Source of the DNA: Acidobacteria bacterium UBA823
Lineage (GTDB): Bacteria > Acidobacteriota > Vicinamibacteria > Vicinamibacterales > UBA823
Assembly (NCBI GenBank): GCA_002296225.1
Contig: DBHR01000024.1
Coordinates: 1-33,133 of the forward strand
Reading direction: 5' to 3'
Length of the DNA: 33,133 bases
The notes beneath the pieces were generated by a model. That model saw only the letters and a program-made list of their open reading frames with translations, made no database searches and had not been told where the DNA came from. Position 1 is the stretch's first letter. Every line of letters starts with the position of its first letter. A program made the position numbers and the translations under genes. Below are positions 1 through 8,969 of this stretch, piece after piece.

Positions 1-843
1 GAGAACCACGACCCCGACGAAGGGGAGGGTGACTGGCCAACGCGCCGCGCCGCGTCGGTGAGGGCCTACTACGAATGGATGCCGATTCGCGAGAACCGGT
101 CGGCGCGTCAACTCCAAATCTATCGCAGCTTTCGGTATGGAAACCTCGTCGATCTCATCATGCTTGACACTCGGCTCACCGGACGGGATGAACAGGTTGA
201 CCCGGGGGACAGCGCTGCTGTGCACGCTCCCGAACGCTCACTGCTCGGTGGCTCGCAGGAGGCTTGGTTGTTCGGGGAGCTCAAGGAATCGACTGATGAT
301 GGCACGCGCTGGCGGGTGCTCGGCCAACAGGTCTTTTTTAGTGCACAGGCTCCGAGTGATGCGATCAGAAACTCCGATGTCTGGGATGGCTATCAAGCGA
401 ATCGAAACCGGATCTTCGATTTTATCGAAGCGCACGCGATTAATAACGTTGTCGTACTCACTGGTGACATCCACAGTTCGTGGGCGCTCGATGTGCCGCG
501 CGATCCTTGGAATGGATACCATCCGACGACAGGTCGGGGTTCGCTAGCCGTGGAATATGTGACACCGGCCGTGACCTCGCCGAGTCAGTTCACTGATCGT
601 CCGAATGAGGCTGATGCGGCGCGCGCGGCGCGGATGGCGTCGAGTCCTCACCTTAAGTTCGTCGATCAGGTTCACCGAGGGTATTTCATTCTGGACATCA
701 CACCCGAGCGGGCCCAGGCTGACTGGTTCTTCGTCGAAACGATCTCCCAGCGGTCGTCTCGTGAACGTTTCGTTGCCGGCTACTACACCCGTGATGGGGC
801 TAACCACCTGACCGAGGCGGATGGACCCGTCGCGACGCGGTGA
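1..843 (+). CDS. PhoD-like alkaline phosphatase, 3' part (5' end outside window)
   Basis: The reading frame is open from base 1, so this is the C-terminal 280 residues of a longer protein. It is a PhoD-type metallophosphoesterase, a family of usually exported, metal-dependent phosphodi- or monoesterases. Visible signatures are the YYEWMPIR segment, the D-x-R stretch MLDTRLTGRDEQ, and VLTGDIHSSW near partial residues 153-161, whose Asp156 and His158 are the expected metal ligands in the C-terminal half of the fold. The ATG nearest the start lies inside the conserved domain and is not a true start. The product probably releases phosphate from organic phosphoesters outside the cytoplasm. The family assignment is firm; the substrate is not known. 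It ends in TGA, about 100 bases before the next gene, with no obvious terminator. Confidence 0.9.
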   Translation, partial: ENHDPDEGEGDWPTRRAASVRAYYEWMPIRENRSARQLQIYRSFRYGNLVDLIMLDTRLTGRDEQVDPGDSAAVHAPERSLLGGSQEAWLFGELKESTDDGTRWRVLGQQVFFSAQAPSDAIRNSDVWDGYQANRNRIFDFIEAHAINNVVVLTGDIHSSWALDVPRDPWNGYHPTTGRGSLAVEYVTPAVTSPSQFTDRPNEADAARAARMASSPHLKFVDQVHRGYFILDITPERAQADWFFVETISQRSSRERFVAGYYTRDGANHLTEADGPVATR

Positions 844-942
844 GGCCAGGCCAGTTCCGCGTCGTCGGCCAGCAGGAGCATTGATAGCTTGGGTTTTGTG
901 ACACGGCAATCGTGAACAACGATCTGTTTCAAGGACGCTTCG

Positions 943-1554
943 ATGGCTGATATGCGATGGTGGGCCAAGGGACTGCTGTTCGAGAATTGCAGCTGCCAAC
1001 TGGTCTGTCCGGCGCACATTTCGTTCAAGCACTACTGCGATAACGATCGCTGTCAGGGCCACTGGTCGATGCATTTCACCGGCGGTCGTTTCGACGAGGT
1101 GTCGCTCGACGGTCTGAACATCGTCGTGGTGTTTGATTCACCGGTGCAGATGTACTCCGGCAACTGGACACAGAGGTTCTATGTGGACGACCAGGCCAAC
1201 CGAGAACAGCGGCAGGCGCTCGAAATCATTTTTCGCGGGCAGGCCGGGGGCCCCTGGGAAACCCTGGCGCGGTTCGTGTCGACCCAACTCGACACGTGCT
1301 TCGTGCCGATGACCTTTGAGGACGCGGGGCGGATCAAACGCTTAACGATTCCTGAGGTTTTCCAAACGACGGTTCAGGCTATTCGAGGCAGCGATGACAC
1401 GTCCGAAGCCGTGCTGTCGAATCTACACAACCTAATCCACGGCCCGACGCACGTCCTGGGACGCGGTAAGACCGACTGCACCGACAGCCCGTTCGAGATC
1501 CATAACGAGAAAACTCATGGGCTGTATTCAAATTTTTCGTGGGAAGCAAACTAG
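943..1554 (+). CDS. DUF1326 domain-containing cysteine-rich protein
   Basis: This 203-residue protein matches the DUF1326 family from the N-terminal pattern MRWWAKGLLFENCSCQLVCP and the later segment GGPWETLARFVSTQLDT. The first 45 residues hold a cysteine cluster (N-C-S-C, V-C-P, H-Y-C and R-C), a layout that suggests metal binding. No signal peptide is visible. The start is supported by AAGGA at 931-935, seven bases upstream of the ATG. The family has no settled biochemical function that I can state. The gene lies just upstream of a DUF2182 membrane protein, and these two families are commonly neighbours, so they probably act together. A metal-handling role is inference from the cysteines. 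Confidence 0.88.
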   Translation: MADMRWWAKGLLFENCSCQLVCPAHISFKHYCDNDRCQGHWSMHFTGGRFDEVSLDGLNIVVVFDSPVQMYSGNWTQRFYVDDQANREQRQALEIIFRGQAGGPWETLARFVSTQLDTCFVPMTFEDAGRIKRLTIPEVFQTTVQAIRGSDDTSEAVLSNLHNLIHGPTHVLGRGKTDCTDSPFEIHNEKTHGLYSNFSWEAN

Positions 1555-1616
1555 AGCGCCAGGTTGTCATACCTCCTGGGCATGCCGCCCGTCTTAAATG
1601 TTCTGTAAGACCGTGA

Positions 1617-2393
1617 GTGACCGACCGCCTTTTCAAGAACATGCGCAACGCCCTTCGACTTAATACCATCGTTGAACGTGACCGGATGATCGCGGCCGGG
1701 GGCATGCTGGGGCTGATAGCGCTGGCGTGGGCGTATCTCGTGCTGGTGATGCCTCAGCCGCTGGCTGTAGCCATGCCCGATCTGTCTCACTGGGGATTCC
1801 AACATTTTGTCATGGCGGTGGCGATGTGGACGGTCATGATGGTCGCCATGATGCTGCCGTCCGTGGGGCCCTGGGTTGCTGCGTTGTCAACGATCGGTGG
1901 TGGTGCTGGCATGACCCAAGAGCTCTCGGCTGGAGAGTTTCTAGTGGGCTACCTGCTCGTCTGGACCGGCTACAGTGTCGCGGCGGCGTCGGCGCAGTGG
2001 GGGTTGCACGAAGCCGGGTGGTTGTCGTCGGCATCGGTACTCGATGCGTGGCCCGCAGGCTTTCTCCTGATCGCCACCGGCGTGTTCCAGTGGACGCCGG
2101 CGAAGGCGGCATGTCTGGAACACTGCCGGTCGCCGATCGGATTCTTTTTGACCTCGTGGCGTTCCGGCCGATCGGGACCATTTCGGATGGGTGTTCAGCA
2201 CGGAGTATTTTGCGTTGCTTGTTGTTGGGCACTGATGGCCCTGTCGTTCGTGGCTGGCATCATGAATTTAATTTGGATGGTGTTCGTGACTCTTTTCGTG
2301 CTTGTGGATCATGCCGTGGCTCGTGGTTTGTGGCTCGGCCGTGCAACCGGCGCTGGGCTAGTCGCGTGGGGTGCGTGGCTTCTCATGCTATGA
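1617..2393 (+). CDS. DUF2182 predicted metal-binding integral membrane protein
   Basis: The 258-residue product is strongly hydrophobic, with about six predicted membrane segments after a basic N-terminus. Family signatures include HFVMAVAMWTVMMVAMMLPS near residues 63-82, the cysteine pair in FQWTPAKAACLEHCRSP, and GVQHGVFCVACCWALM with a His and three Cys in or beside a membrane helix. Together these suggest a membrane site for a soft metal, but the function is not established. A GTG start at 1617 is used; it lacks a strong ribosome-binding site. Its TGA stop overlaps the next gene's ATG (ATGA at 2390-2393), which indicates translational coupling. It follows the DUF1326 gene by 62 bases. 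Confidence 0.88.
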   Translation: MTDRLFKNMRNALRLNTIVERDRMIAAGGMLGLIALAWAYLVLVMPQPLAVAMPDLSHWGFQHFVMAVAMWTVMMVAMMLPSVGPWVAALSTIGGGAGMTQELSAGEFLVGYLLVWTGYSVAAASAQWGLHEAGWLSSASVLDAWPAGFLLIATGVFQWTPAKAACLEHCRSPIGFFLTSWRSGRSGPFRMGVQHGVFCVACCWALMALSFVAGIMNLIWMVFVTLFVLVDHAVARGLWLGRATGAGLVAWGAWLLML

Positions 2394-3637
2394 GCAAGCC
2401 GAGGGTCATTGTCGTCGGCGGTGGCGTCATTGGAATTTGCTGCGCCTACTACCTTTCCAAGCGGAACGCCACGGTCGTTGTCCTCGAGCGGGACGCCTTC
2501 GGGAAAGGCGCCTCCTACGGCAACGCTGGGGTAATCGCCGCGGGGCACCCGCCTATGAATAAACCGGACCGGGTGAAGTACGCCCTAACGAAGGTGTTCG
2601 ATTCCACAACGCCGCTTTACATTGCACCACGATTCGACCCGGCGCTCGCCGCGTGGCTCTGGCGCTTCAGCGCCAACTGCACTGCACAAAAGCTCGAAAC
2701 AAACATGAGCGCGTTGGCACCGCTCGGTCATACAACCCTGGAACTCTTTGCCCAATTGATTACAGAAGAGGAGCTTGACTGCGGCTATCAGGCGTCCGGT
2801 TACTATGAGGTCTACCGGACCGAGCAAGGCGCCGCGCACGCTCGTCAAGACGTCACGTTAATGTGCGCCAACGGATTCGGTGCTGCGATGCTGACCGGCG
2901 AGGAGGTCGGAGCCAGGCTGGCGTCTCTCAAGAACAGTGTTACGGGCGGTGTCTACTTTCCGGATGCAGCGACCTGCGACCCCTATCGCTTTGTGATGGA
3001 GGTGGCAGAGCGAGTCCGGCGCGCCGGTGGACGACTTGAAGTTGGGCAGGCCGTCACCGAGGTCGAAGGTGGCGCTCATCCTGCCGTGCGGGTCGCTACG
3101 GGCGAGCGGCTCGAAGCCGACGCCGTCGTGCTCGCCACCGGCGCATATAGTTTGCAGTTGGCGCGGCAACTCGGCTGTCGGCTGCCGATTCAGCCAGGCA
3201 AGGGCTATCACCGTGATCTTGACTTCGGGAAGGACAATGCGCCGCCGCTCGAGGCTACTTGTGTACTGGGCGAAACGTCCGTGTTTTGTACGCCGATGTC
3301 AGGCCGTCTTCGGCTGGCGGGTACAATGGAGTTCTCTGGGCTGAACCACCGGATGCGTCCTTCACGCTTGGCGCAACTCACGACGGCCGCTGACCAGTAC
3401 CTTAGCGGTATCGGCGCGAGCCGAATCACGTCCGAATGGTGCGGGCTCAGACCCTGCACACCCGACGGCTTGCCGGTCGTTGGCCGGTTACCAGGTCAGA
3501 CCAAGGTGTTCGCCGCGACGGGTCACGCGATGACGGGGCTGACGCTCGGGCCGGTCACTGGCTCACTGGTGGCCGACCTTGTCACTGGTGCGACACCCGC
3601 CAACGACGACACGGCACTCGCACCGGCACGCTTCTGA
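2390..3637 (+). CDS. FAD-dependent D-amino-acid dehydrogenase-like oxidoreductase (DadA/DAO family)
   Basis: This 415-residue flavoprotein begins with a dinucleotide-binding fold, VIVVGGGVIGICCAYYLSKR (GxGxxG near residues 10-15), followed by an acidic residue ending the second strand (VVVLERD). A family C-terminal block follows: EWCGLRPCTPDGLPVVGRL and ATGHAMTGLTLGPVTG. Such enzymes oxidatively deaminate D-amino acids or related amines to 2-oxo acids at the cytoplasmic membrane. The frame is open upstream to 1727, but ATG at 2390 is the right start because it precedes the Rossmann motif by a few codons and overlaps the previous stop as ATGA. D-amino acids released by the D-aminoacylase-like enzyme at 8970-10718 are a possible substrate source, by inference. 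The exact substrate could also be glycine, proline or another amine. Confidence 0.85.
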   Translation: MSKPRVIVVGGGVIGICCAYYLSKRNATVVVLERDAFGKGASYGNAGVIAAGHPPMNKPDRVKYALTKVFDSTTPLYIAPRFDPALAAWLWRFSANCTAQKLETNMSALAPLGHTTLELFAQLITEEELDCGYQASGYYEVYRTEQGAAHARQDVTLMCANGFGAAMLTGEEVGARLASLKNSVTGGVYFPDAATCDPYRFVMEVAERVRRAGGRLEVGQAVTEVEGGAHPAVRVATGERLEADAVVLATGAYSLQLARQLGCRLPIQPGKGYHRDLDFGKDNAPPLEATCVLGETSVFCTPMSGRLRLAGTMEFSGLNHRMRPSRLAQLTTAADQYLSGIGASRITSEWCGLRPCTPDGLPVVGRLPGQTKVFAATGHAMTGLTLGPVTGSLVADLVTGATPANDDTALAPARF

Positions 3638-3645
3638 GCACACGC

Positions 3646-4176
3646 ATGGACCGACTCCCGATCGTGGCCGTCATTGGATCGGGGGTGGATGAGCATGACG
3701 AACTGGCTCGGCCACTCGGACGATGGCTCGGCGGGCAAGGCGTGCACTTGCTCACTGGCGGTGGACGAGGCGTGATGGCGGCTGTTAGCCGTGCGTTTCA
3801 CTCTGCGGCAGACCGGCGCGGCCTCGTGATTGGCGTATTACCTGGCGAGGCGGGTCGAACGCTTAAGGGCTATCCCAATCCGTGGGTGGAGATTCCAATC
3901 GCAACCCACCTGCCTCTTTCGGGCGAGCGCGGCACGGACATGCGCTCGCGGAATCACATCAACGTTCTCAGCGCCGACGTGATCGTCGTGCTCCCGGGAC
4001 GAGCCGGTACGGCCAGCGAAGTGCATCTCGCCCTCGGATACCGGAAGCCGCTTGCCGCGTTTGTAACCGACCCCGGGGACTTTCCCAACCTCCCGCCCGA
4101 CGTGCCTGTGTGCCGCACGGTCGACGAGGTCAAGGCGTTCGTGACTGCGGCACTGAAGACCGGGCCGAGGTCCTAA
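3646..4176 (+). CDS. SLOG/LOG-like nucleotide-binding protein (TIGR00725-type)
   Basis: The 176-residue protein has the Rossmann-like SLOG fold seen in LOG and 'lysine decarboxylase-like' proteins: VAVIGSG near residues 8-13, LLTGGGRGVMAAVSRA near 35-50, MRSRNHINV near 99-107 and LPGRAGTASE at 116-125. In cytokinin-activating LOG enzymes the last motif is PGGxGTxxE; here the second Gly is Arg119, as in some TIGR00725-type relatives. Members bind nucleotides or nucleotide-derived ligands, and no decarboxylase activity should be assumed. ATG 3646 is chosen because upstream sequence in this frame is the 3' end of the oxidoreductase gene. The 8-base gap to that gene indicates the same operon. Confidence 0.75.
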   Translation: MDRLPIVAVIGSGVDEHDELARPLGRWLGGQGVHLLTGGGRGVMAAVSRAFHSAADRRGLVIGVLPGEAGRTLKGYPNPWVEIPIATHLPLSGERGTDMRSRNHINVLSADVIVVLPGRAGTASEVHLALGYRKPLAAFVTDPGDFPNLPPDVPVCRTVDEVKAFVTAALKTGPRS

Positions 4177-4261
4177 CTCGAGGACAAAGACCTCAGCAAC
4201 TCGATGCTAACGGCAGTGTCCCGTGGCTCCGCATGGGCGGGATTTACCCGGAATGAGTGCC

Positions 4262-6775
4262 CTAGTGTCGGTCATCCCACCACCAGACTGAGCACACTGG
4301 GTTGGGGATCAAGTAATCCATACCCATGTCACCGATTGGCGCGCCGGGCGGCTCTGGCGGCACCTCAGGCTGGCCGAACGCTTCGCCTGGCCGCTCCAGA
4401 AACCGCGTGATGTCTCGCGCCAGAAGCGTGTCGTGCGCCCGGCCATCAGTATCGTCGCTTCCGGCCTCACGCTCGAGACGCTCTGCGAGCTGCTGGAGTT
4501 CGAGTGATGCCACCGCGCGCACCTGCGGCATTGCGGCTGAACCCGCCAGACGGGTGATACGATCGACGACCACACGCTCGACCGCACGTCCGATCTCTGC
4601 TTCATAACTGTTCTCGGGTGTCACGTCGAAGCTGGCTATGATCAGTGCGTCCAGCACGTCGTCGAGTCCCGGCATGGACGGATCGACCGCATGCTGCACA
4701 ACCATCCTGGCGGCGCGGTCGCCGCGCAGGATCATGGCCACAGTGTGGTCGGCGGCCACAACCGATGGCGAGATCGGGTCGAACATTGGCCCGGTGTACC
4801 GTGGAAAGAGCTCCCGGTGACGACCGAAGCCGGCTGGCCGCGGCGGGAGCTTATCGATGACGTCGGCGGGGATCGCCAGCACACTTGGGCTGATCGTCCT
4901 CATGAGCGCGTCAAGCGCGGCGTGTTGCTCAGCGGCGGACACGGCTTCGACCGGCTCTCGGCCGTCGCCCCGCATCGCGTAGATGTAGTGCATGCCGCCG
5001 ATCGCTGACGCCGCCGCGTCGATCTGGAAGCGGTGGTGGAGGTAGAGCGGCACAAACACCTCCTCCATGGTAGCCAGGGGCATGTCGCGGCGGATCGCCG
5101 CTTCGCCGAAGGCGTCCAGCGCGGCCCGGCGGACATCGAGCATGCGCTCGAGCTCGGCCGCTGGGTCGATGCCGTTCGCCCATTGATGGACCCGCGGATT
5201 CGCGTCCAGATCCTGATTAGTCAGGTAGATGAGGTCGCGCTGCCACGCGCGGTCCAGAATCTGCTCAAGCGCCGTCGGCTCGTCGGTGCCCTGCGAAAAA
5301 TCCTGGTAGCCATAGGTGATCGCCACCTTGTCCCACTCACCGATGCCGACATCGTAGGCGTCGGATAGATCGATGTCGCCATTCTCGTCGATCGTGATCA
5401 ATGGGTGGGGGTAGTCAAGCACCGAAATCCGACCCATGGTGCTCGCGTAGTAGTTATGCCCGAGTCCGAGCGTGTGGCCCACTTCGTGCGCCGAGAGTTG
5501 CCGGATGCGCGCCAGCGCCATCTCGGAAAGCTCCGACGGCATCTCGTCGCCGCCCTCGTAAGGCGACAGCAGCCCTTCGGCGATCAGGAAGTCCTGCCGC
5601 ACTCGGAGTGAGCCCAGCGTGACAACGCCCTTTATGATCTCACCCGTCCGCGGGTCAGTGATCGAACCGCCGCTGCTCCAGCCGCGCGTCGACCGATGCA
5701 CCCAGTTGATCATGTTGTAGCGGATGTCGAAGTTGTCGGCACCCTCGGGCAGCAATTCGACGCGGAACGCATTACGGTAGCCGGCGGCTTCGAACGCCTG
5801 ATTCCACCAGCGTGCTCCCTCCAGCAACGCTGAGCGGACCGGTTCAGGCGTGCCGCGGTCGAGGTAGTAGACGATCGGCTCGACGGCCTCGCTCACCGCA
5901 GCCGCCGGGTCGCGCTTCTGCAGGCGATGCCGGCGGATGAGCCGTTTGGTCATCGAATCACCGAGTGGTGTTGAGTAATCCTGCCAGGACACGCTGCCGA
6001 ATCCAGATCGCGGGTCGTAGGTGCGCGGCTCATACCCGGGGTCCGGCAACCGTACCAGCGAGTGATGCTGTCGCAGCGTCACGGCGTCGGCCGCTGGCGT
6101 CACGTCAGCGACGCCGTGGCGCCGTTGGTCTCGGGCTCCGAAGCTGCGCGGCTGCGGTTGGCTCGTGAAGGTGACTGTGACATCGACCTCCGTATTCTGC
6201 GGGAAGCCTGTTGTGCGAGGTAGGTAGACGGCGCTCCGCGACTGGTCCACCCGGTATTGACCGTCCTGTTGCAATCTGGGGATCACACCGTGGGTGTCGC
6301 GCAGCAAGAAGTCGGTGGTGTTCACCAGCACCCGCCCGTTGGTTTCGGCGGCGACCGTAAACCCCCAGAGAATGGACTTGGCGAACGCGTCTTCGACGGC
6401 GCGTCGCTCGTCGGGGTTGTCGCTTGCAGCACGGAACTGGTAGTTCCGTTGCACCATGAAGATTTTTGGGCCGACCCGCTCGAAGACGACTAGCCGCGAC
6501 CGCGTTTGGCCGCGGTCAAGGCCGATGTCGTTCGACCCCAGGCCGGCGGAGAGACCTGACAGATAAAGTTCCTCGGTGTTGAAGCGAGAGATTTCCAACC
6601 ACAGTGTGCCGGTGCCGTCTTCCCAATACATTGGGAAATAGCCGTCGATTGCTTGCATGTCGGCCGTTTTCTCTTCGATGGTCGGCACGCCTTGCGCCGC
6701 GGCGCGGCTGGGCCCGATTAGGAGCGACGCAACCACGACAATGCCAAGGGTGAAACTAATAGTTCGTCTAAACAC
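4262..6775 (-). CDS. Exported zinc-dependent metalloprotease (DUF5117 type)
   Basis: A protein of about 837 residues starting with a Sec signal peptide (basic FRR, hydrophobic core, SRAAAQG cleavage region). The extended zincin motif HEVGHTLGLGH spans residues 430-440, with His430, His434 and His440 as zinc ligands and Glu431 as the catalytic base, followed by a Ser-Thr-Met stretch. Length, the N-terminal beta-rich region and the position of the motif near mid-protein match the DUF5117/DUF5118 secreted metalloproteases frequent in Acidobacteriota and Bacteroidota. It probably cleaves proteins in the periplasm or outside the cell. GTG 6775 is preferred: GGAGG sits five bases upstream, whereas the ATG at 6787 contains that ribosome-binding site and has none itself. 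It follows the S9 peptidase gene on the same strand by about 40 bases, so the two are probably co-transcribed. Confidence 0.9.
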   Translation of the reverse strand: MFRRTISFTLGIVVVASLLIGPSRAAAQGVPTIEEKTADMQAIDGYFPMYWEDGTGTLWLEISRFNTEELYLSGLSAGLGSNDIGLDRGQTRSRLVVFERVGPKIFMVQRNYQFRAASDNPDERRAVEDAFAKSILWGFTVAAETNGRVLVNTTDFLLRDTHGVIPRLQQDGQYRVDQSRSAVYLPRTTGFPQNTEVDVTVTFTSQPQPRSFGARDQRRHGVADVTPAADAVTLRQHHSLVRLPDPGYEPRTYDPRSGFGSVSWQDYSTPLGDSMTKRLIRRHRLQKRDPAAAVSEAVEPIVYYLDRGTPEPVRSALLEGARWWNQAFEAAGYRNAFRVELLPEGADNFDIRYNMINWVHRSTRGWSSGGSITDPRTGEIIKGVVTLGSLRVRQDFLIAEGLLSPYEGGDEMPSELSEMALARIRQLSAHEVGHTLGLGHNYYASTMGRISVLDYPHPLITIDENGDIDLSDAYDVGIGEWDKVAITYGYQDFSQGTDEPTALEQILDRAWQRDLIYLTNQDLDANPRVHQWANGIDPAAELERMLDVRRAALDAFGEAAIRRDMPLATMEEVFVPLYLHHRFQIDAAASAIGGMHYIYAMRGDGREPVEAVSAAEQHAALDALMRTISPSVLAIPADVIDKLPPRPAGFGRHRELFPRYTGPMFDPISPSVVAADHTVAMILRGDRAARMVVQHAVDPSMPGLDDVLDALIIASFDVTPENSYEAEIGRAVERVVVDRITRLAGSAAMPQVRAVASLELQQLAERLEREAGSDDTDGRAHDTLLARDITRFLERPGEAFGQPEVPPEPPGAPIGDMGMDYLIPNPVCSVWWWDDRH

Positions 6776-6814
6776 GGACACCTCCATAGTGGTCTGCCGA
6801 CAAAATTCACATAC

Positions 6815-8854
6815 CTACTGTTCAGCCTCAGTCATCCGATCACCCATCGTCCCGTATGTTTGGAACCAGTAACGCAGGTAGAGCTGGGTCCGCATGAAGT
6901 TCGATGGACGTGAGCCGGTGCCGTGGGCTTGATTCTTGTAGCGCAGGAGCGCCGTTGGAATCTTTCGGAACTTGAGCGCGCGATAGAATTGCTCCGCCTG
7001 CGTGATTGGTGTTCTTAAATCCTCTTCACCGGTTATCAGCATCGTCGGCGTGGTGACATTACCAACGTGGAAGATCGAAGAATGCTCGATCCACAGCGTC
7101 GGATCCTCCCAGGGCAGTTGTGGAAAGCGGTAATAGGCGAGGATGTCACTCGTACCGGTCGTGCTCAACCAGTCGACGATCGTGCAGTTCGACGACGCGG
7201 CCGCAAATCGATTCGTCTTTGTGACGATCCAGGCGGTGAGGATGCCGCCGCCGCTGCAGCCGGTCACGAACAGGTTGTGCGGATCGACGAACCCTTGCTC
7301 GAGCATAACGTCGACGCCTGCCATCAGATCGTCGTAGTCGGGACCCGGGTAGGCGTCCGCGATCATGTTGCCGAATTTGCTGCCGTAGCCGGTGCTGCCA
7401 CGTGGATTCGTGAAGAGTACGACATAGTTGTTAGCCACGTGCTCCTGCCAGCCGAAATTGAACCGGGCGCTGTACATGCTGTGCGGACCACCATGGATGT
7501 GTAACTGGAGCGGATACGTGCGGGTCGCGTCGAAGTCGGGTGGCGTCATGTACCAGCCTTGCACGCGCACACCATCGGGTGCGCTGTACCAAATCTCCTC
7601 GACTTGGCCGAGTGTGATGCTGTTCAAAATGTCGTCGTTGACTCGTGTCAATTGATTCATCGCGGACGCGAGGGTGACGTCGAAGGCGACCACGTCGGTG
7701 GGCCTATAGAAGTCGGTCAGGATGCCGACAGCCTGACCTTCGTCGTTGATGTCAGTTACGGTCAGCGTGTGCAGGCCGTTGGTTATCGGCGAAACAGTGC
7801 CGGCGACCTGACCTTCGAGCGGAAGCGCGTACAGATTCTGTGACCCTTCGTTCTGAGCGGTGAAATAGACCGTCGAGCTGTCCGCGCTCCAAATCAAGCC
7901 GCGTGGCGAGCGATCCCAGTCGCCCGAAACTAGCCGCGGGCTCGAGCCATCAATGTTCATGACGTAGAGCTTGCTATCGATCCAGGAGTCGCGCGTCCAG
8001 TCGTAGCCGGTGTAGGCGATCCTGGTGCCATCCGGTGACACCTTCGGCTGCTGATCGGGACCGCGGCGGTCGGTGAGTTGCGTGACGTTGCCGGTCGCGA
8101 CGTCGACCGCGTAGATCTCGGACTCACGGAAGCGATACTCGGCGTCTTCAAGGCGCAGGCCGCTGAAGACAATCGTGGCACCGTCTGGCGACCACTCGCC
8201 GTTGGTGTGGTTGTAGTCGCCGTTGGTGATCTGCCTCGCCGTACCACCGTCGGCCGGCACGACGAAGATGTGCCGCCACCCCTCGTCGATGTAACCAACA
8301 CGGTCCTGACGATAGCGGAGACGCTCGATGATCTTCGGTGACTCGGTCCATGTCGCGCCTTCGGGTCGATTTGGCAGATTGATCGACCAGTTGTCCTTTT
8401 GGTCGACCATCATCGTGAAGGAGACCCCCGAACCGTCTGGTGACCAAGCGATGTTTGACGGCGTGTTTTCTACCCGCGTGATCTGCGTCACCGCGCCTTC
8501 ATCATCCATCCAGCGCACGAAGACTTGTCGACCCTGAGGCTCGCCTGAGGCGATGAATGCGATCCGGTCGCCGCTCGGCGACCACCGCGGACTCGAACCG
8601 TCGATCAAAAAGCGGTTTCGGCTGCCATCGCGGTTGACGATCCAGAGCGACGACTCGCGCCGGTCGTTCATCTTGTCGAACCATTGCCGCGTGTAGACGA
8701 CCCGGCGTCCATCGGGCGAGAGCCGTGGGTCGGCGACTGATTCAAAATCAAGATACGTTGCTAGGTCTAACTTGCGGATCCCTGACTGTGCTGCGCTGGC
8801 GGGCGGCCAGATGACGATGGCTGTCAGCACCAAGAGAAACAGGCGGTTGAGCAT
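6815..8854 (-). CDS. Exported S9 family (prolyl oligopeptidase-type) serine peptidase
   Basis: The 679-residue product has a signal peptide (MLNRLF, hydrophobic stretch, ASAAQSG). Residues 30-400 form a WD40-like PD40 beta-propeller with repeated blades such as DPRLSPDGRRVVY, SPRWSPSGDRIAF, NGEWSPDGATIVF and QPKVSPDGTRIAY. The C-terminal alpha/beta hydrolase domain carries the nucleophile Ser534 in VTGCSGGG, Asp612 in GEEDLRTP and His644 in NQAHGTG, giving a complete triad in S9 order. It should cleave short peptides, like dipeptidyl or acylaminoacyl peptidases. The frame is open to 8971, but ATG 8854 is chosen because AGGAGG lies six bases upstream and the signal peptide begins there. It is the first gene of a two-gene unit with the metalloprotease. 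Confidence 0.92.
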   Translation of the reverse strand: MLNRLFLLVLTAIVIWPPASAAQSGIRKLDLATYLDFESVADPRLSPDGRRVVYTRQWFDKMNDRRESSLWIVNRDGSRNRFLIDGSSPRWSPSGDRIAFIASGEPQGRQVFVRWMDDEGAVTQITRVENTPSNIAWSPDGSGVSFTMMVDQKDNWSINLPNRPEGATWTESPKIIERLRYRQDRVGYIDEGWRHIFVVPADGGTARQITNGDYNHTNGEWSPDGATIVFSGLRLEDAEYRFRESEIYAVDVATGNVTQLTDRRGPDQQPKVSPDGTRIAYTGYDWTRDSWIDSKLYVMNIDGSSPRLVSGDWDRSPRGLIWSADSSTVYFTAQNEGSQNLYALPLEGQVAGTVSPITNGLHTLTVTDINDEGQAVGILTDFYRPTDVVAFDVTLASAMNQLTRVNDDILNSITLGQVEEIWYSAPDGVRVQGWYMTPPDFDATRTYPLQLHIHGGPHSMYSARFNFGWQEHVANNYVVLFTNPRGSTGYGSKFGNMIADAYPGPDYDDLMAGVDVMLEQGFVDPHNLFVTGCSGGGILTAWIVTKTNRFAAASSNCTIVDWLSTTGTSDILAYYRFPQLPWEDPTLWIEHSSIFHVGNVTTPTMLITGEEDLRTPITQAEQFYRALKFRKIPTALLRYKNQAHGTGSRPSNFMRTQLYLRYWFQTYGTMGDRMTEAEQ

Positions 8855-8860
8855 GGGTTC

Positions 8861-8866
8861 CCTCCT
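8861..8866 (-). promoter_or_regulatory. Ribosome-binding site of the S9 peptidase gene
   Basis: Perfect AGGAGG on the minus strand with a six-base spacer to the ATG at 8854. It decides the start of the S9 peptidase against a 39-codon in-frame extension that lacks such a site. Confidence 0.8.
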
Positions 8867-8906
8867 GGAAACGTCCTTTTTATCACTTCTGGCACCGTCC
8901 GTGCGG

Positions 8907-8912
8907 TATAAC
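8907..8912 (+). promoter_or_regulatory. Possible -10 element in the divergent S9/D-aminoacylase spacer
   Basis: TATAAC matches TATAAT at five of six positions and lies about 58 bases before the D-aminoacylase start in a 115-base spacer between divergent genes. I find no convincing -35 box at standard spacing. The same bases read TTATAC in the other direction, so the orientation is uncertain. Confidence 0.3.
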
Positions 8913-8969
8913 GACCCACTGGATGGGTGAAGCACCCGTCCGTCGTCCACGTTCACAATGGAGAGCGTC

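Noticed and set aside
544..1074. Long minus-strand frame opposite PhoD and DUF1326
   Set aside because: Composition and position are those of an antisense shadow of two well-supported genes.
1727..2389. N-terminal extension of the DadA-like protein
   Set aside because: The region encodes the DUF2182 membrane protein in another frame; the extension is Arg/Cys-rich shadow sequence before the Rossmann motif.
4168..4194. Inverted repeats GAGGTC/GACCTC and GTCCT/AGGAC after the SLOG gene
   Set aside because: Short, mutually exclusive stems without a T-tract; not enough for a terminator call.
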